Origin: CAZLFA01 sp964558665
GTDB lineage: Bacteria; Desulfobacterota; Syntrophia; Syntrophales; PHBD01
DNA length: 64,000 nucleotides
Direction: 5' to 3'
Assembly: GCA_964558665.1 (NCBI GenBank)
Contig: CAZLFA010000010.1
Location: 1 to 64,000, forward strand
Below are positions 45,461 to 54,753 of the stretch, piece by piece (positions within the stretch are counted from its first letter, which is position 1; each line of letters opens with the position of its first letter). The position numbers and the translations under genes are program-made. The notes below the pieces were generated by a model. That model was not told where the DNA came from. It saw only the letters and a list, made by a program, of their open reading frames with translations, and searched no databases.

Positions 45461-47224
45461 ATGAAAACAGTTCGACCACTAAATATCATTGCCTGCGCGT
45501 TGCTGATCACCATTTTCCAATTGTCCCTTTCTCAGCAGGGACATGCAGCGGATCTCAACGATGCTGTTGCCGCGAGGATACAGGAAAGGCTGAAAGTAAC
45601 TTCTGTGCCTGCACCTGTCATATGCCGCGGTACACTTGCATGCAGTTCTCCTGCGCTTCCCCGGTACTATGCCAACAGAGCCTACCGTCCATCCTGGAGC
45701 AGCAACGGAAACCCTGTACCGCAAACAGAAGAAATGATCAGGGTAATAAAGACCTCTCCGGCACATGGACTTCAGCCGGGAGATTACCATATTGAAGAGA
45801 TCGATGCCGCAATAGCCGATCTTCGCAACGACCTGCGCCGCAAGGACAATGTAGATGCCGAAAAGCTGGCAAATCTGGATCTCCTTCTGACGGATGCCTT
45901 TCTTCTCTACGCCTCCCATATGCTCTCCGGCAGAATCGATCCGGGTAAGTACTATGTGCAGTGGGTTGCCAGCCCTAGGAGTGCCGACCTGGCTTTAATA
46001 CTTCAGGACGCCATCGAAGGCAATCGAGTGGAAAAGAACCTCAAGAAACTGGAACCTGACTACGTCGGTTATGAAAACCTGAAAAAGGCATTGGCAAATT
46101 ACAGGATTATTGCCGCAAAAGGCGGCTGGGGAACAATTCCGGGCGGCAAGAGCACCTCTTTAAAGAGAGGCGGCAAAAATGTTCTTGTTCCTGCGCTGCG
46201 TGCACGCCTGATGCTGTCGGGAGATCTCAATGCAGGCAGGGCAGCCGAAGGCGAGATATTCGATGACAGCCTTCATGACGCCGTGATTTTTTTTCAGCGG
46301 CGGCACAATCTGAAAGACGACGGGGTGGTCAGAGCGGAAACGATTAAGGCGCTCAACGTCCCTGTTGAAAAGAGAATTCGCCAGATGGAGCTGAATATGG
46401 AGCGGTGGCGCTGGCTTCCTCTGGACCTTGGCAAACGTTACATATTAGTCAGCGTTACGGACTTCTCTCTTAAGGTTGTCAGAAATGACAAGGTCGATAT
46501 GGAGATGAAAGTCATTGTCGGCAAAAGAATCATGAACAAGCGGACTATCATGCACACGCCCATATTCTCGGCAACGATGACTCACCTGGAAATCAACCCC
46601 TACTGGAATGTGCCGCACAGTATCGCATCCAAGGAGCTGCTGCCCCTGATAAAGAGGGATCCGAGCTATCTGTCCAGAAAGAATATGATGATGTTTTCCG
46701 GAAGAGGGAAGGTAGATCCGACGACCGTGGACTGGACAACTATGCATGAGAAGAATTTCCGTTATCAGATACGGCAGAATCCCGGGGCATTCAATGCGCT
46801 GAGCCATATCAAGTTCCTTTTCCCGAACAGATTTGACGTCTATCTGCATGACACACCGACAAGGAATCTTTTCAATCGCATGCCGCGCGATTTCAGCCAC
46901 GGCTGCATGCGCATTGAGAAGCCGATCGACATGGCCGTTTATCTTCTCAATGATCCCAATACGTGGTCTCGCGAGAAAATATTGGCTGTGATAAAGAAGG
47001 GACGGAATAATCCTGTTTACCTGCCTGAAACGATAACCGTACATGTTCAGTACTGGACATCCTGGGTGGAGAACGATGGCACTGTGAACTTCAGAGATGA
47101 CATCTACGGATATGATCCTGTCCTGGAAAGAGCCCTCACCGTAAAACTCCCGGTGCCCGTTTTTCCGGCCGAAGCACCAAAACAGTTGGTAAATGGAACA
47201 AGGGGAGCCACGGCAAAGAACTGA
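45461..47224 (+). CDS. ldtD: YcbB-type L,D-transpeptidase
   Basis: 587 aa with N-terminal signal peptide (to about residue 29, QQGHAAD). Scaffold domain (YANRAYRPSWSSNGNPVPQT onward), a peptidoglycan-binding insert (about 260-310, AVIFFQRRHNLKDDGVV), then the YkuD catalytic domain with LEINPYWNVPHSIASKELLP and the nucleophile Cys in DFSHGCMRIEKP near residue 485. Forms 3-3 crosslinks in murein. A possible TTGACA -35 lies at 45414. Its last codons precede pdxS by 85 nt. Confidence 0.92.
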   Translation: MKTVRPLNIIACALLITIFQLSLSQQGHAADLNDAVAARIQERLKVTSVPAPVICRGTLACSSPALPRYYANRAYRPSWSSNGNPVPQTEEMIRVIKTSPAHGLQPGDYHIEEIDAAIADLRNDLRRKDNVDAEKLANLDLLLTDAFLLYASHMLSGRIDPGKYYVQWVASPRSADLALILQDAIEGNRVEKNLKKLEPDYVGYENLKKALANYRIIAAKGGWGTIPGGKSTSLKRGGKNVLVPALRARLMLSGDLNAGRAAEGEIFDDSLHDAVIFFQRRHNLKDDGVVRAETIKALNVPVEKRIRQMELNMERWRWLPLDLGKRYILVSVTDFSLKVVRNDKVDMEMKVIVGKRIMNKRTIMHTPIFSATMTHLEINPYWNVPHSIASKELLPLIKRDPSYLSRKNMMMFSGRGKVDPTTVDWTTMHEKNFRYQIRQNPGAFNALSHIKFLFPNRFDVYLHDTPTRNLFNRMPRDFSHGCMRIEKPIDMAVYLLNDPNTWSREKILAVIKKGRNNPVYLPETITVHVQYWTSWVENDGTVNFRDDIYGYDPVLERALTVKLPVPVFPAEAPKQLVNGTRGATAKN

Positions 47225-47309
47225 GCTGCCGGGAAAACCATCCTGCAAACCGTATATCAGGGCAAAGAATAAACCTAATCACGATAAAAGATCAGGGAGG
47301 AGCAATAAA

Positions 47310-48191
47310 GTGGATACCAAAAGATATGAATTGAATGTCCAGTTAGCCCAGATGCTCAAAGGCGGGGTTATCATGGATGTAACAAATGTCGAGCAGGCGA
47401 AGATCGCCGAAGAGGCGGGTGCCGTTGCTGTAATGGCGCTGGAAAGAGTGCCTGCAGACATCCGCAGAGACGGCGGCGTGGCCAGGATGTCGGATCCGGC
47501 CATGATCGCAGAGATCAAGAAATCTGTCTCCATTCCTGTCATGGCCAAAGCAAGAATAGGTCATTTCGTCGAGGCTCAGATACTGGAGGCGCTCAAAATC
47601 GATTACATAGATGAAAGCGAAGTACTGACACCCGCTGATGAAGAATGTCATATCGACAAATCAAAATTCGCCATTCCCTTTGTCTGCGGGGCAAGAAACC
47701 TTGGTGAAGCACTCCGCCGCATAGCGGAGGGCGCGGCAATGATCCGGACCAAAGGTGAAGCGGGTACGGGAAATGTCGTAGAGGCGGTGAGGCACATGAG
47801 GACAATGAACAGGGAAATCCGCCAACTGATAAATATGCCTCTGGAAGAGGTGATAGCCTTTTCCAAAAACAACGGCCTTCCGTATGAACTTGCCGTTCAG
47901 GTACGGGAACTGGGCAGACTTCCCGTAGTCAATTTCGCTGCCGGCGGAATAGCAACACCGGCCGATGCCGCGCTGATGATGCAGTTGGGATGCGATGGTA
48001 TTTTTGTCGGATCGGGCATCTTCAAATCAGCAAATCCCGCGGTCAGGGCGCGTGCCATTGTGAAGGCAACCGCTTATTACAACGAACCCTCTAAAGTCCT
48101 TGAAGCATCGCTGGGACTCGGCGAAGCGATGCCCGGACTCGAGATATCGCAGATTCCGGAAGCTCAAAAACTTGCAGGACGCGGATGGTAA
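47310..48191 (+). CDS. pdxS: Pyridoxal 5'-phosphate synthase subunit PdxS
   Basis: 293 aa from the GTG at 47310, with GGGAGGAG 7 nt upstream; the frame is open further but overlaps ldtD. Family landmarks: MLKGGVIMDVTNVEQAKIAE, AVAVMALERVPADIRRDGGV (catalytic Lys region follows in VMAKARIGHFVEAQ), IRTKGEAGTGNVVEAVRHMR, FAAGGIATPADAALMMQLG. Forms the dodecameric synthase core, supplied with ammonia by PdxT. Together they make PLP by the DXP-independent route. Confidence 0.97.
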   Translation: MDTKRYELNVQLAQMLKGGVIMDVTNVEQAKIAEEAGAVAVMALERVPADIRRDGGVARMSDPAMIAEIKKSVSIPVMAKARIGHFVEAQILEALKIDYIDESEVLTPADEECHIDKSKFAIPFVCGARNLGEALRRIAEGAAMIRTKGEAGTGNVVEAVRHMRTMNREIRQLINMPLEEVIAFSKNNGLPYELAVQVRELGRLPVVNFAAGGIATPADAALMMQLGCDGIFVGSGIFKSANPAVRARAIVKATAYYNEPSKVLEASLGLGEAMPGLEISQIPEAQKLAGRGW

Positions 48192-48198
48192 AAAAGAG

Positions 48199-48843
48199 AT
48201 GATCGGCATCCTCGATCTTCAGGGTGACGTTTTCGAGCACCTCGATCATTTGAACCGCATCGGCATAAGCGGCGCCAGGGTCAAGGCTCCTGATGCCATC
48301 AAGGGTCTTGCCGGCCTGATCATCCCCGGCGGCGAAAGCACCTGTTTGTCACGATTGATGCATATCTTCGGCATCTCCGATGCCATAATTTCCGAATACC
48401 GGAAAGGCATGAAGATCTGGGGGACCTGCGCGGGCGCAATTCTGCTCGCATCTTCCGTTATCGGAGAAAAACCGCACCTGAGTTTGATAGACATGGAGAT
48501 CGAAAGAAACAGTTTCGGCAGCCAAATGGACAGTTTTGCCTCTACGGCTCTTGTTTCCAGGGTTTCGAACGAACCGCTGCCTCTGACTTTTATCCGGGCG
48601 CCCAAGATTCTCCGTGTGGGGCCGGGCGTGGAGGTTCTGCTCCGGATGGAGGATTATATAGCAGCCGCCGAATCAGAAGCGATTTTAGCCACCGTTTTCC
48701 ATCCTGAACTGACCAATTGCATCGCTTTCCATCATTACTTCGCACGCAAATGCGGCATCAGGTTGCCTGAGCGTATATCAGCCCACGATCATACCTGGAA
48801 TAACAGAAGCTGGACCCGTCATTCGCGACTGGCCAGCAGATGA
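48199..48843 (+). CDS. pdxT: Pyridoxal 5'-phosphate synthase glutaminase subunit PdxT
   Basis: 214 aa from the ATG at 48199, 7 nt after pdxS; the longer frame lacks a site. Triad glutamine amidotransferase: C77 in WGTCAGAILLA, H-x-E in TVFHPELTN, with the PdxT fingerprint GILDLQGD and IIPGGEST. The C-terminus runs about 20 residues past the usual end (HDHTWNNRSWTRHSRLASR) and its last 25 nt overlap folD tail to tail. Confidence 0.95.
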   Translation: MIGILDLQGDVFEHLDHLNRIGISGARVKAPDAIKGLAGLIIPGGESTCLSRLMHIFGISDAIISEYRKGMKIWGTCAGAILLASSVIGEKPHLSLIDMEIERNSFGSQMDSFASTALVSRVSNEPLPLTFIRAPKILRVGPGVEVLLRMEDYIAAAESEAILATVFHPELTNCIAFHHYFARKCGIRLPERISAHDHTWNNRSWTRHSRLASR

Positions 48844-49688
48844 TTATCCTTACCGGCTGCATTGAGCGTGTTGCGAAGCAGCATGGCAATAGTCATGGGG
48901 CCAACCCCGCCGGGTACTGGAGTGATATGAGAAACCTTGGGTGAGACCTCGGAATAAGCAACATCGCCAACCAGCTTTCCATCGGGCATCCGGTTTGTGC
49001 CGACATCGATAACAACCGCTCCCTCCTTTACCATTTCTCCCTTTATCATCTCCGCCCTGCCTGCGGCAGCGATGAGAATATCCGCCCGTCTGGTCACATC
49101 CGCCAGGTTTTTCGTTCTCGTATGGCAGATCGTAACCGTGGCATGGCGCGCCAGCAACATGAGCGCCATGGGCTTGCCCACAAGGTTGCTTCTTCCGACA
49201 ATGACCGCCTCCCTGCCGGCGATCTCTATCCCGCTGCGGTCCAGAAGCTCCATAATCCCGAAAGGTGTGCAGGAGCGATGTGCAGGTCTTCCCGTAACAA
49301 GACGGCCGACGTTGGCCGGATGCAGGCCGTCAACATCCTTCTCAGGGGCGATGGCCTCAATGACGGCATCGGGATTTATCTGCTTCGGCAGGGGAAGCTG
49401 AACCAGTATACCATGAATGGTGCTGTCGGTATTGAGGGAGCCAATCTGATCTAAAAGCTGATCCTGGGTGGTATCCGCAGCCATCCTGAACTCCCGGGAA
49501 AGGAATCCCACTTCCGCACAGGCGTCACCTTTCCGCCGGACATAAATTTTCGATGCGGGATCATCGCCCACCAGAATGACGGCAAGTCCCGGCACTATGC
49601 CTGACCTGCTTTTCAGGGCAATGACATCCGCCTTTATCTCGTTTCTTATATCCGCCGATATTTTTTTACCGTCGATAATTATAGCCAT
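48819..49688 (-). CDS. folD: Methylenetetrahydrofolate dehydrogenase/cyclohydrolase FolD
   Basis: 289 aa. Catalytic Lys in YVRRKGDACAEVGF (about 52-65), the family motif QLPLPKQINPDAVIEAI, NADP loop GRSNLVGKPMALML, and the C-terminal PVPGGVGPMTIAMLL. Interconverts methylene-, methenyl- and formyl-THF. Standard length. Confidence 0.96.
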   Translation of the reverse strand: MAIIIDGKKISADIRNEIKADVIALKSRSGIVPGLAVILVGDDPASKIYVRRKGDACAEVGFLSREFRMAADTTQDQLLDQIGSLNTDSTIHGILVQLPLPKQINPDAVIEAIAPEKDVDGLHPANVGRLVTGRPAHRSCTPFGIMELLDRSGIEIAGREAVIVGRSNLVGKPMALMLLARHATVTICHTRTKNLADVTRRADILIAAAGRAEMIKGEMVKEGAVVIDVGTNRMPDGKLVGDVAYSEVSPKVSHITPVPGGVGPMTIAMLLRNTLNAAGKDNHLLASRE

Positions 49689-49751
49689 TAAAAAACATCC
49701 TTAAACTTATTTCGTTTTCCGCCGGAAACTCCGGATAGAAACTTTGCGAAG

Positions 49752-49868
49752 TTTGCGCAAAGGGTTTGCAAGCGGTGAATCAAATATTTTTTCATCATGC
49801 AGGGCCTGGGGAATTATCACAGCTTATGTCGAAAAAATATTCTGAACCGCGGAAAACTCTTTGCGCAC
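49752..49868. repeat. Palindromic repeat element family A, copy 2
   Basis: Left arm 49753-49793 (gcggtgaatcaaatattttt near its inner end) and right arm 49831-49867 (gaaaaaatattctgaaccgc at its inner end) pair over about 36 positions. The loop is 37 nt against 4 nt in copy 1. Where the outer arms differ from copy 1 (for example gcgcaa here, agggca there) both arms differ together, keeping the stem. It lies between folD and the DUF2147 gene. Confidence 0.75.
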
Positions 49869-49925
49869 CGGCAAGACTGCAGATCGAAACAGCCGGAGCG
49901 GAAAAGAGCCTTCTCCGAGCGAAAA

Positions 49926-50363
49926 TTATTTTACGCGATACCAGAACTGATTGCGCCCGATCAGCGAAACCCCTATGAAACCCCTGACCTTCAGCTTGTT
50001 ACCGTTTTCGAGAACTTCTATTTTGCATTTATATACCTTGCCCTCTTTGGGATCCAGGATCGTACCGCCGGAATATTCATCTCCGTCCTGCTTCAAGCCC
50101 TTGATAATAATAAGACCAACCGTCGGTTTATTTTTGTCGGCGCCGGGGCACTTATCGCAGATCTTTCCCTTATCCTCCGGCTGGAGCAGTTCAAGGATTC
50201 TCCCGTAAATCATTCCTCCCTGGCTGTAGATCTCTACAATCGACTTTTCCTTTTTCGTCTTGTCATCGATCGTTCTCCATTTCCCGATGGGTGACCCGGC
50301 GGCCAAGGCCGTCGACGCTGCAAACAGGATTACAATGATACCGGCCAAAATTACTTTTTTCAT
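49926..50363 (-). CDS. Exported DUF2147-family protein
   Basis: 145 aa; signal peptide KKVILAGIIVILFAASTALA (about 2-21). The mature part shows the DUF2147 pattern: GKWRTIDDKTKKEKSIVEIY, a Cys pair (ICDKCPGADKNKP), GLIIIKGLKQDGDEYSGGTI, DPKEGKVYKCKIEVLENGNK, VRGFIGVSLIGRNQFWYRV. A lipocalin-like periplasmic beta-barrel of unknown ligand. GGGAGGATGAAG precedes the ATG. Confidence 0.9.
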   Translation of the reverse strand: MKKVILAGIIVILFAASTALAAGSPIGKWRTIDDKTKKEKSIVEIYSQGGMIYGRILELLQPEDKGKICDKCPGADKNKPTVGLIIIKGLKQDGDEYSGGTILDPKEGKVYKCKIEVLENGNKLKVRGFIGVSLIGRNQFWYRVK

Positions 50364-50454
50364 TTCTTCATCCTCCCTGATTTTTTCTGTTTGATGATTC
50401 TATTCATCAATAGCATAATTGATATTCAGCGTCAATTGGGTGTTGCCGGACTGC

Positions 50455-50514
50455 CTTAGTTTCCGTCCGGAAACCGAAAGTTTCAGCATCCGGCGTTTTC
50501 GGATGCACACTAAG
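50455..50514. repeat. Family B repeat, complete inverted form
   Basis: Left arm cttagtttccgtccggaaac (50455-50474) and right arm gttttcggatgcacactaag (50495-50514) are imperfect inverted copies separated by 20 nt. This appears to be the full element from which the half copies at 37 and 23458 derive. It overlaps the 3' end of the CaiB-family gene by 5 nt. Confidence 0.7.
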
Positions 50515-51691
50515 TGAAAAGCCCCGTTCTGCCGAATTTTTCAATCTCCGCCTCCTGATATCCCATTTCAAGAAGCACATCCCGGGTATGGGCACCGGCT
50601 GCTGCAGCCGCATGCCTGTATTCCGGAGGCGTTTCTGAAAACTTGATCGGACTGCCTACCTGCTTCACCGTGCCACCTGACGGAAGAGACACTTCCACAC
50701 ACATGCCGCGCTCAATCGCCAGCGCATCATTGAAAACCTCAGACAGGGTCATCACCGGTTCAAAACAGGCGTCCGTCCGGTTGAAGATTTCAACCCATTC
50801 CTTTTTTGTTTTCGTAAGGATAATTTCGCGGATCTCTTTTTTCACTTTCTCTGCATCGCGAGGATTTACGCCGCCGGGAATCAGATCCGGCCGGTTGACG
50901 GTATTGCAGAAGTTTGTAAAAAACTGCGGTTCCAGGCCGCCGAAACTGACATACTGGCCATCTTTCGTTTCATAGTAGTCATAGAGGGAACCGCCGTTGA
51001 GAAGGTTTTTTTCCCGTTCCGGGTCCTTGTTGTCCACAAGGAATCCGGCCCCGTACATGGCATTGAAGGCTATCATACCATCGGTCATCGAGATATCAAT
51101 GAACTGTCCCATGCCTGTTTGCCGCCGGCAGATGACTGCAGCCAGGATACCGATCACGGCATGGTTGGAACCGGATGCTATATCGGCTATCTGCATGCCG
51201 ACAAGGGACGGTCCGGAATCTTTCTTGCCGCTGTAGGACATAATTCCGGAGCGGGCAATGTAATTCATGTCATGCCCGGCGCGGTCCCTGAGCGGACCAG
51301 TCTGTCCATAACCGGTTATGGAGCAGTAAATAACCGCCGGATTGATTTTTTTCAGGCTTTCGTAATCGAGACCCAGTTTGGCCATTACCCCCGGCCGGAA
51401 CTGTTCAATTACGATATCATAATCAGCAAGAAGCTTGTGAACAATCGCGACAGCCCGAACGTCCTTCAGGTTCAAAGCCATGCAGCGCTTGTTCCTCCCT
51501 AATTGAGTTGAGGCAGCGGAAAGCTTCGTTCCCGGAACGATGGGCGGGAAGAAATCCACCAGGTCCGGCCGTGAACCGGAAACGATACGGAGAACATCAG
51601 CACCAAGATCAGCAAGGACCATCGTGGCATAAGGACCGGGCAACAACGTCGTGAAATCCAAAACCTTCAAACCGTTCAGCGCTCCCCCCAT
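50510..51691 (-). CDS. CaiB/BaiF-family CoA transferase or acyl-CoA racemase
   Basis: 393 aa, class III CoA-transferase fold. N-terminal LNGLKVLDFTTLLPGPYATM; the central GHDMNYIARSGIMSYSG carries the Asp that is catalytic in alpha-methylacyl-CoA racemases; the C-terminal SGGTVKQVGSPIKFSETPPE is shared by the family. The GHDxNYxAxSG form favours racemase-like activity on branched acyl-CoA over CoA transfer. AAGGAGGG 4 nt upstream. Lies with the hydratase-SDR-SCP2 fusion, which fits beta-oxidation of branched or steroid-like acids. Confidence 0.85.
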   Translation of the reverse strand: MGGALNGLKVLDFTTLLPGPYATMVLADLGADVLRIVSGSRPDLVDFFPPIVPGTKLSAASTQLGRNKRCMALNLKDVRAVAIVHKLLADYDIVIEQFRPGVMAKLGLDYESLKKINPAVIYCSITGYGQTGPLRDRAGHDMNYIARSGIMSYSGKKDSGPSLVGMQIADIASGSNHAVIGILAAVICRRQTGMGQFIDISMTDGMIAFNAMYGAGFLVDNKDPEREKNLLNGGSLYDYYETKDGQYVSFGGLEPQFFTNFCNTVNRPDLIPGGVNPRDAEKVKKEIREIILTKTKKEWVEIFNRTDACFEPVMTLSEVFNDALAIERGMCVEVSLPSGGTVKQVGSPIKFSETPPEYRHAAAAAGAHTRDVLLEMGYQEAEIEKFGRTGLFT

Positions 51692-51904
51692 AACACCCTC
51701 CTTTTTTTAGTTGGACGTTTCACATAATCGTTAATTTGCACATGTTCTGATAATCGGTATCGCAAAAATGTTCCGGCGATCTCACCGTGCCATGCGTCAG
51801 CCCATAAAGCATATTGGCGATCCCCGGTTCCCGGCAGACCTTACCGGCTGTAGTCGTTCACCATCATAAAACAATCTTACGACCATCCGTATCAGACCCT
51901 CCCG

Positions 51905-54019
51905 TCAAAATTTGAAAAGTTTCTCAATGAGCTGCGATTTCATAAGATCGCCTTCTATCCTGAGTTTGCCTGACGTATAAGCCTTTATAGCAGTTATTTT
52001 CCCGTTCATCATGTCGAGGAAATCACCGGCAGCCATTTTCAAAGTACATGAAGGGCTGCCGTGCACTCCCGCTTCCACTTTGCACGCACCGTCTCTGACT
52101 TCGGCATACCAGTCTCCACCGCCCTCGCCGGAGATGCTGTACTGAAAGACGGCGTTCACACCGGCAGCAGCGCCGGCATTGAAGGTGCCCGGCATACCGT
52201 CGAAAACAGCCTTGACGCTTGTGATGACTGCGGTTCCGGGAACGGCATCGGTTTTTGCCGCTTTTTTCGGTTTAAAGGCATCCATCAGATCTCCGACCAG
52301 ATCCGTCAACTGCCCATACTCTTTGGCGTCCGTCATATCGGAAATCTTTTCCCAGCCGGCGGCTACATCCTCTACTGCGGGCATGCTTTTACCGCCGCCG
52401 ATAACAACACCCTGACCCGTCATGACTGCCGCCCGGTTGTAGTATCCCATGCCTGCATTGTATATATTGCCGGTGACCGGGCATTGCTCCGAACATAGAT
52501 AGGCCACCAGCGGCGACACAAACTCCGGCTTCATATTGTCGAGCAGATCCGGCGGCAGGATATCGTCCGTCAGTCTGGATGCGGCAATAGGGGCGATCGT
52601 GTTCACCTTGATGTTGTATTTGACCCCCTCCAGTTTCAGCGTGTTCATGAAACCAACGAGGCCCATCTTCGCGGAGCTGTAGTTCGTCTGACCAAAATTT
52701 CCGTACAGCCCCGCCGCCGATGTAGTCATCACTATACGGCCGTAACCGTTCTCCCGCATCGCCGCAAAGGCAGGTTTCGTAACATGATAGGCGCCGCTCA
52801 GATGAACATCGATCACAGCGCGCCAGTGATCGGGCTCCATCTTCAGGATGCCCTTGTCTCTCAGAATACCCGCGTTGTTTATCAGTATATCAACCTTTCC
52901 GAAGCTCTTCAGTGCCGTCTGCACTATCGCTTCACCGCCTTCGGGGGTGGCCACATTATCGAAATTGGCCACCGCTTCGCCGCCGAAGGATTTGATCTCA
53001 GCAACCACCTTTTCCGCAGGTGTGTTTGAGCCTGCACCCGAGCCGTCCCTGGCGCTGCCAAAGTCGTTTACCACCACCTTTGCGCCGCGCCGCGCCAGTT
53101 CCAAAGCATAAGTGCGCCCGAGACCGCCGCCCGCTCCCGTTATAACAGCGACGCGACCGTCGAAGCGGATTTCATCTTTGGGAATATCACCATATTCGAA
53201 GATGCCGTTGTCGATGACTGTCTCTCCCGTTTTTGAATTAATCACCCGCCATACGGCATAGCCTTCGCCGACCTTCCAGATCAGCACTTTTATCGGATCA
53301 CCCGGGTAGAGGGTTCTTGAAAAGCGGCAAAACATCCGGCGCGCCTGTTCCGGCCTTCCGGGAATAAGAGTGCCGATGAGTATGCGGCAGGCAAAACCGT
53401 GTGTGCACAGGCCGTGCATGATCGGCTTTTCAAAACCAACCATTCTGGCGAACTCCTGATCCACATGCAGTTGAAAGACATCGCCGGAAAGGCGATAGAT
53501 AAGGGGCTGGTTTGGTGACGGTGAAGCGTCCACAGTGAAGTCTGCATCCCTCGCGGGAAAATCGACAGTGATCTGCTTTCCCTCTTCGCCGCCGAAGCCG
53601 CCGTCGAGGCGTCCGAAAATTGTTATGGCATTGGTGAAGAGTTTCTTGCCGTTGGAATGGCGGGTTTCCCCTTCTGCAACAATCAAAGCCCCTTTATCAC
53701 CCTTGTCATAGTAGTTGAGTATGCGCCCTTCCGTTGAGAGGGTGCCCGAGGCGGGTATGGGATTGTGAAAAATCAGGTCCTGCTCGCCGTGCAGAAGACC
53801 GGCAATATTAACCCCGGAGGTCGTTGCCGCTAATCCCAGGAAATCGAAGATGGCGGCTATTGAAAAGCTGGGAATCACCTTCAGGTTTTTTTCATAGACA
53901 TAATCGATCTCCTCGAATCCCGCCCCGACGCCCAGGGCATAGAGAACAACGTCTTTCCAGTCGTAGGTCTTGGTGATGGGACCGAGCTTTCTGCCGATTG
54001 CCTCCATGTTAAGTGCCAT
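51905..54019 (-). CDS. Fused enoyl-CoA hydratase 2 / SDR dehydrogenase / SCP2
   Basis: 704 aa, three domains. Residues about 1-285: double-hotdog hydratase 2, with the catalytic D180 and H185 in SGDVFQLHVD. About 288-560: short-chain dehydrogenase with TGAGGGLG (294-301), NNAG (381-384), Y447 and K451 in YSSAK. About 600-704: SCP2 sterol-carrier domain (DWYAEVRDGACKVEAGVHGS to FLDMMNGKITAIKAYTSGKL). Eukaryotic peroxisomal MFE-2 has the same parts in the order SDR-hydratase-SCP2. It probably hydrates and oxidises acyl-CoA in one protein. GAGGAGG precedes the ATG; the TetR gene upstream is a likely regulator. Confidence 0.93.
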   Translation of the reverse strand: MALNMEAIGRKLGPITKTYDWKDVVLYALGVGAGFEEIDYVYEKNLKVIPSFSIAAIFDFLGLAATTSGVNIAGLLHGEQDLIFHNPIPASGTLSTEGRILNYYDKGDKGALIVAEGETRHSNGKKLFTNAITIFGRLDGGFGGEEGKQITVDFPARDADFTVDASPSPNQPLIYRLSGDVFQLHVDQEFARMVGFEKPIMHGLCTHGFACRILIGTLIPGRPEQARRMFCRFSRTLYPGDPIKVLIWKVGEGYAVWRVINSKTGETVIDNGIFEYGDIPKDEIRFDGRVAVITGAGGGLGRTYALELARRGAKVVVNDFGSARDGSGAGSNTPAEKVVAEIKSFGGEAVANFDNVATPEGGEAIVQTALKSFGKVDILINNAGILRDKGILKMEPDHWRAVIDVHLSGAYHVTKPAFAAMRENGYGRIVMTTSAAGLYGNFGQTNYSSAKMGLVGFMNTLKLEGVKYNIKVNTIAPIAASRLTDDILPPDLLDNMKPEFVSPLVAYLCSEQCPVTGNIYNAGMGYYNRAAVMTGQGVVIGGGKSMPAVEDVAAGWEKISDMTDAKEYGQLTDLVGDLMDAFKPKKAAKTDAVPGTAVITSVKAVFDGMPGTFNAGAAAGVNAVFQYSISGEGGGDWYAEVRDGACKVEAGVHGSPSCTLKMAAGDFLDMMNGKITAIKAYTSGKLRIEGDLMKSQLIEKLFKF

Positions 54020-54081
54020 GTGTTAATACCTCCTCAATATTTAACTGAACGGATAATGATTGAAAAAGAGCTTCGACGAAA

Positions 54082-54750
54082 TTAACTTTTGGTTTTCTGT
54101 CTGTTTATCTCCCGCTCCACAAAGGCAGGACACAGAACGAACCTCAGGGTTTCCTTCACAAGTTTGATGTAGTCATCCCTTTCCAGGCCGACCATGGCGC
54201 GAAAGGAGTTTTCCCCGGAAACAAAGGTATAGATGGCCGTCATTACGACGAGGACTTCCATCCTGGCGCGAGGCGTTGCCTGCCCGGCATCTTTTGTCAA
54301 ATTCATGGAGCGTGCTATGTTGCCTGTAAATTCCGGGACTTTGAAATCGAGAACAGTTTCGTGCCTGGTTTTTCCGATATAGCGGTAGAGGATGAGGCTT
54401 GATATTTCAGGATGGGCAAAAAGGTAGTCCGTTGTCATGTCAATAGCGACCGGCAGGCGTTCCGCCAGCGACTTGCCGTGAATAACCTTTTCCACATCGA
54501 TCAGACACTGCCCCAGATCGTTGTTGACATCATGAACAACGGCTTCATAGAGGTCTTTCTTTTCACCCCAGTGATAGTGAAGAGTGGAGATATCGATGCC
54601 CACTTCCTGGGCAATCATGCGGGTGGTGGTGCCGTGAAATCCATATTCGCCGAAGATCCGGCGGGCAGAGGCCAGGATGCGTGCCTTCATGGATTCAGGG
54701 TCTTTGCGGGCTTTCTGCAGGGGGCTTTCCATCGGTCGGTTCCATCTCAT
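54082..54750 (-). CDS. TetR-family transcriptional repressor
   Basis: 222 aa (216 if the internal ATG at 54732, MESPLQKARK, is used). HTH (about 25-70) with RILASARRIFGEYGFHGTTT and ISTLHYHWGEKKDLYEAVVH. The C-terminal ligand domain is undefined. It is upstream of the lipid genes, same strand, 62 nt from the fusion gene, so probably senses an acyl-CoA. A 16-bp perfect palindrome sits just before the ATG. Confidence 0.88.
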   Translation of the reverse strand: MRWNRPMESPLQKARKDPESMKARILASARRIFGEYGFHGTTTRMIAQEVGIDISTLHYHWGEKKDLYEAVVHDVNNDLGQCLIDVEKVIHGKSLAERLPVAIDMTTDYLFAHPEISSLILYRYIGKTRHETVLDFKVPEFTGNIARSMNLTKDAGQATPRARMEVLVVMTAIYTFVSGENSFRAMVGLERDDYIKLVKETLRFVLCPAFVEREINRQKTKS

Positions 54751-54753
54751 GCT

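Noticed and set aside
46445..47248. A 267-codon minus-strand ORF opposite ldtD
   Set aside because: It lies wholly opposite a well-supported L,D-transpeptidase and its translation has no recognisable features. The same holds for long shadows opposite typA (29462-30142) and gatB (60876-61622).
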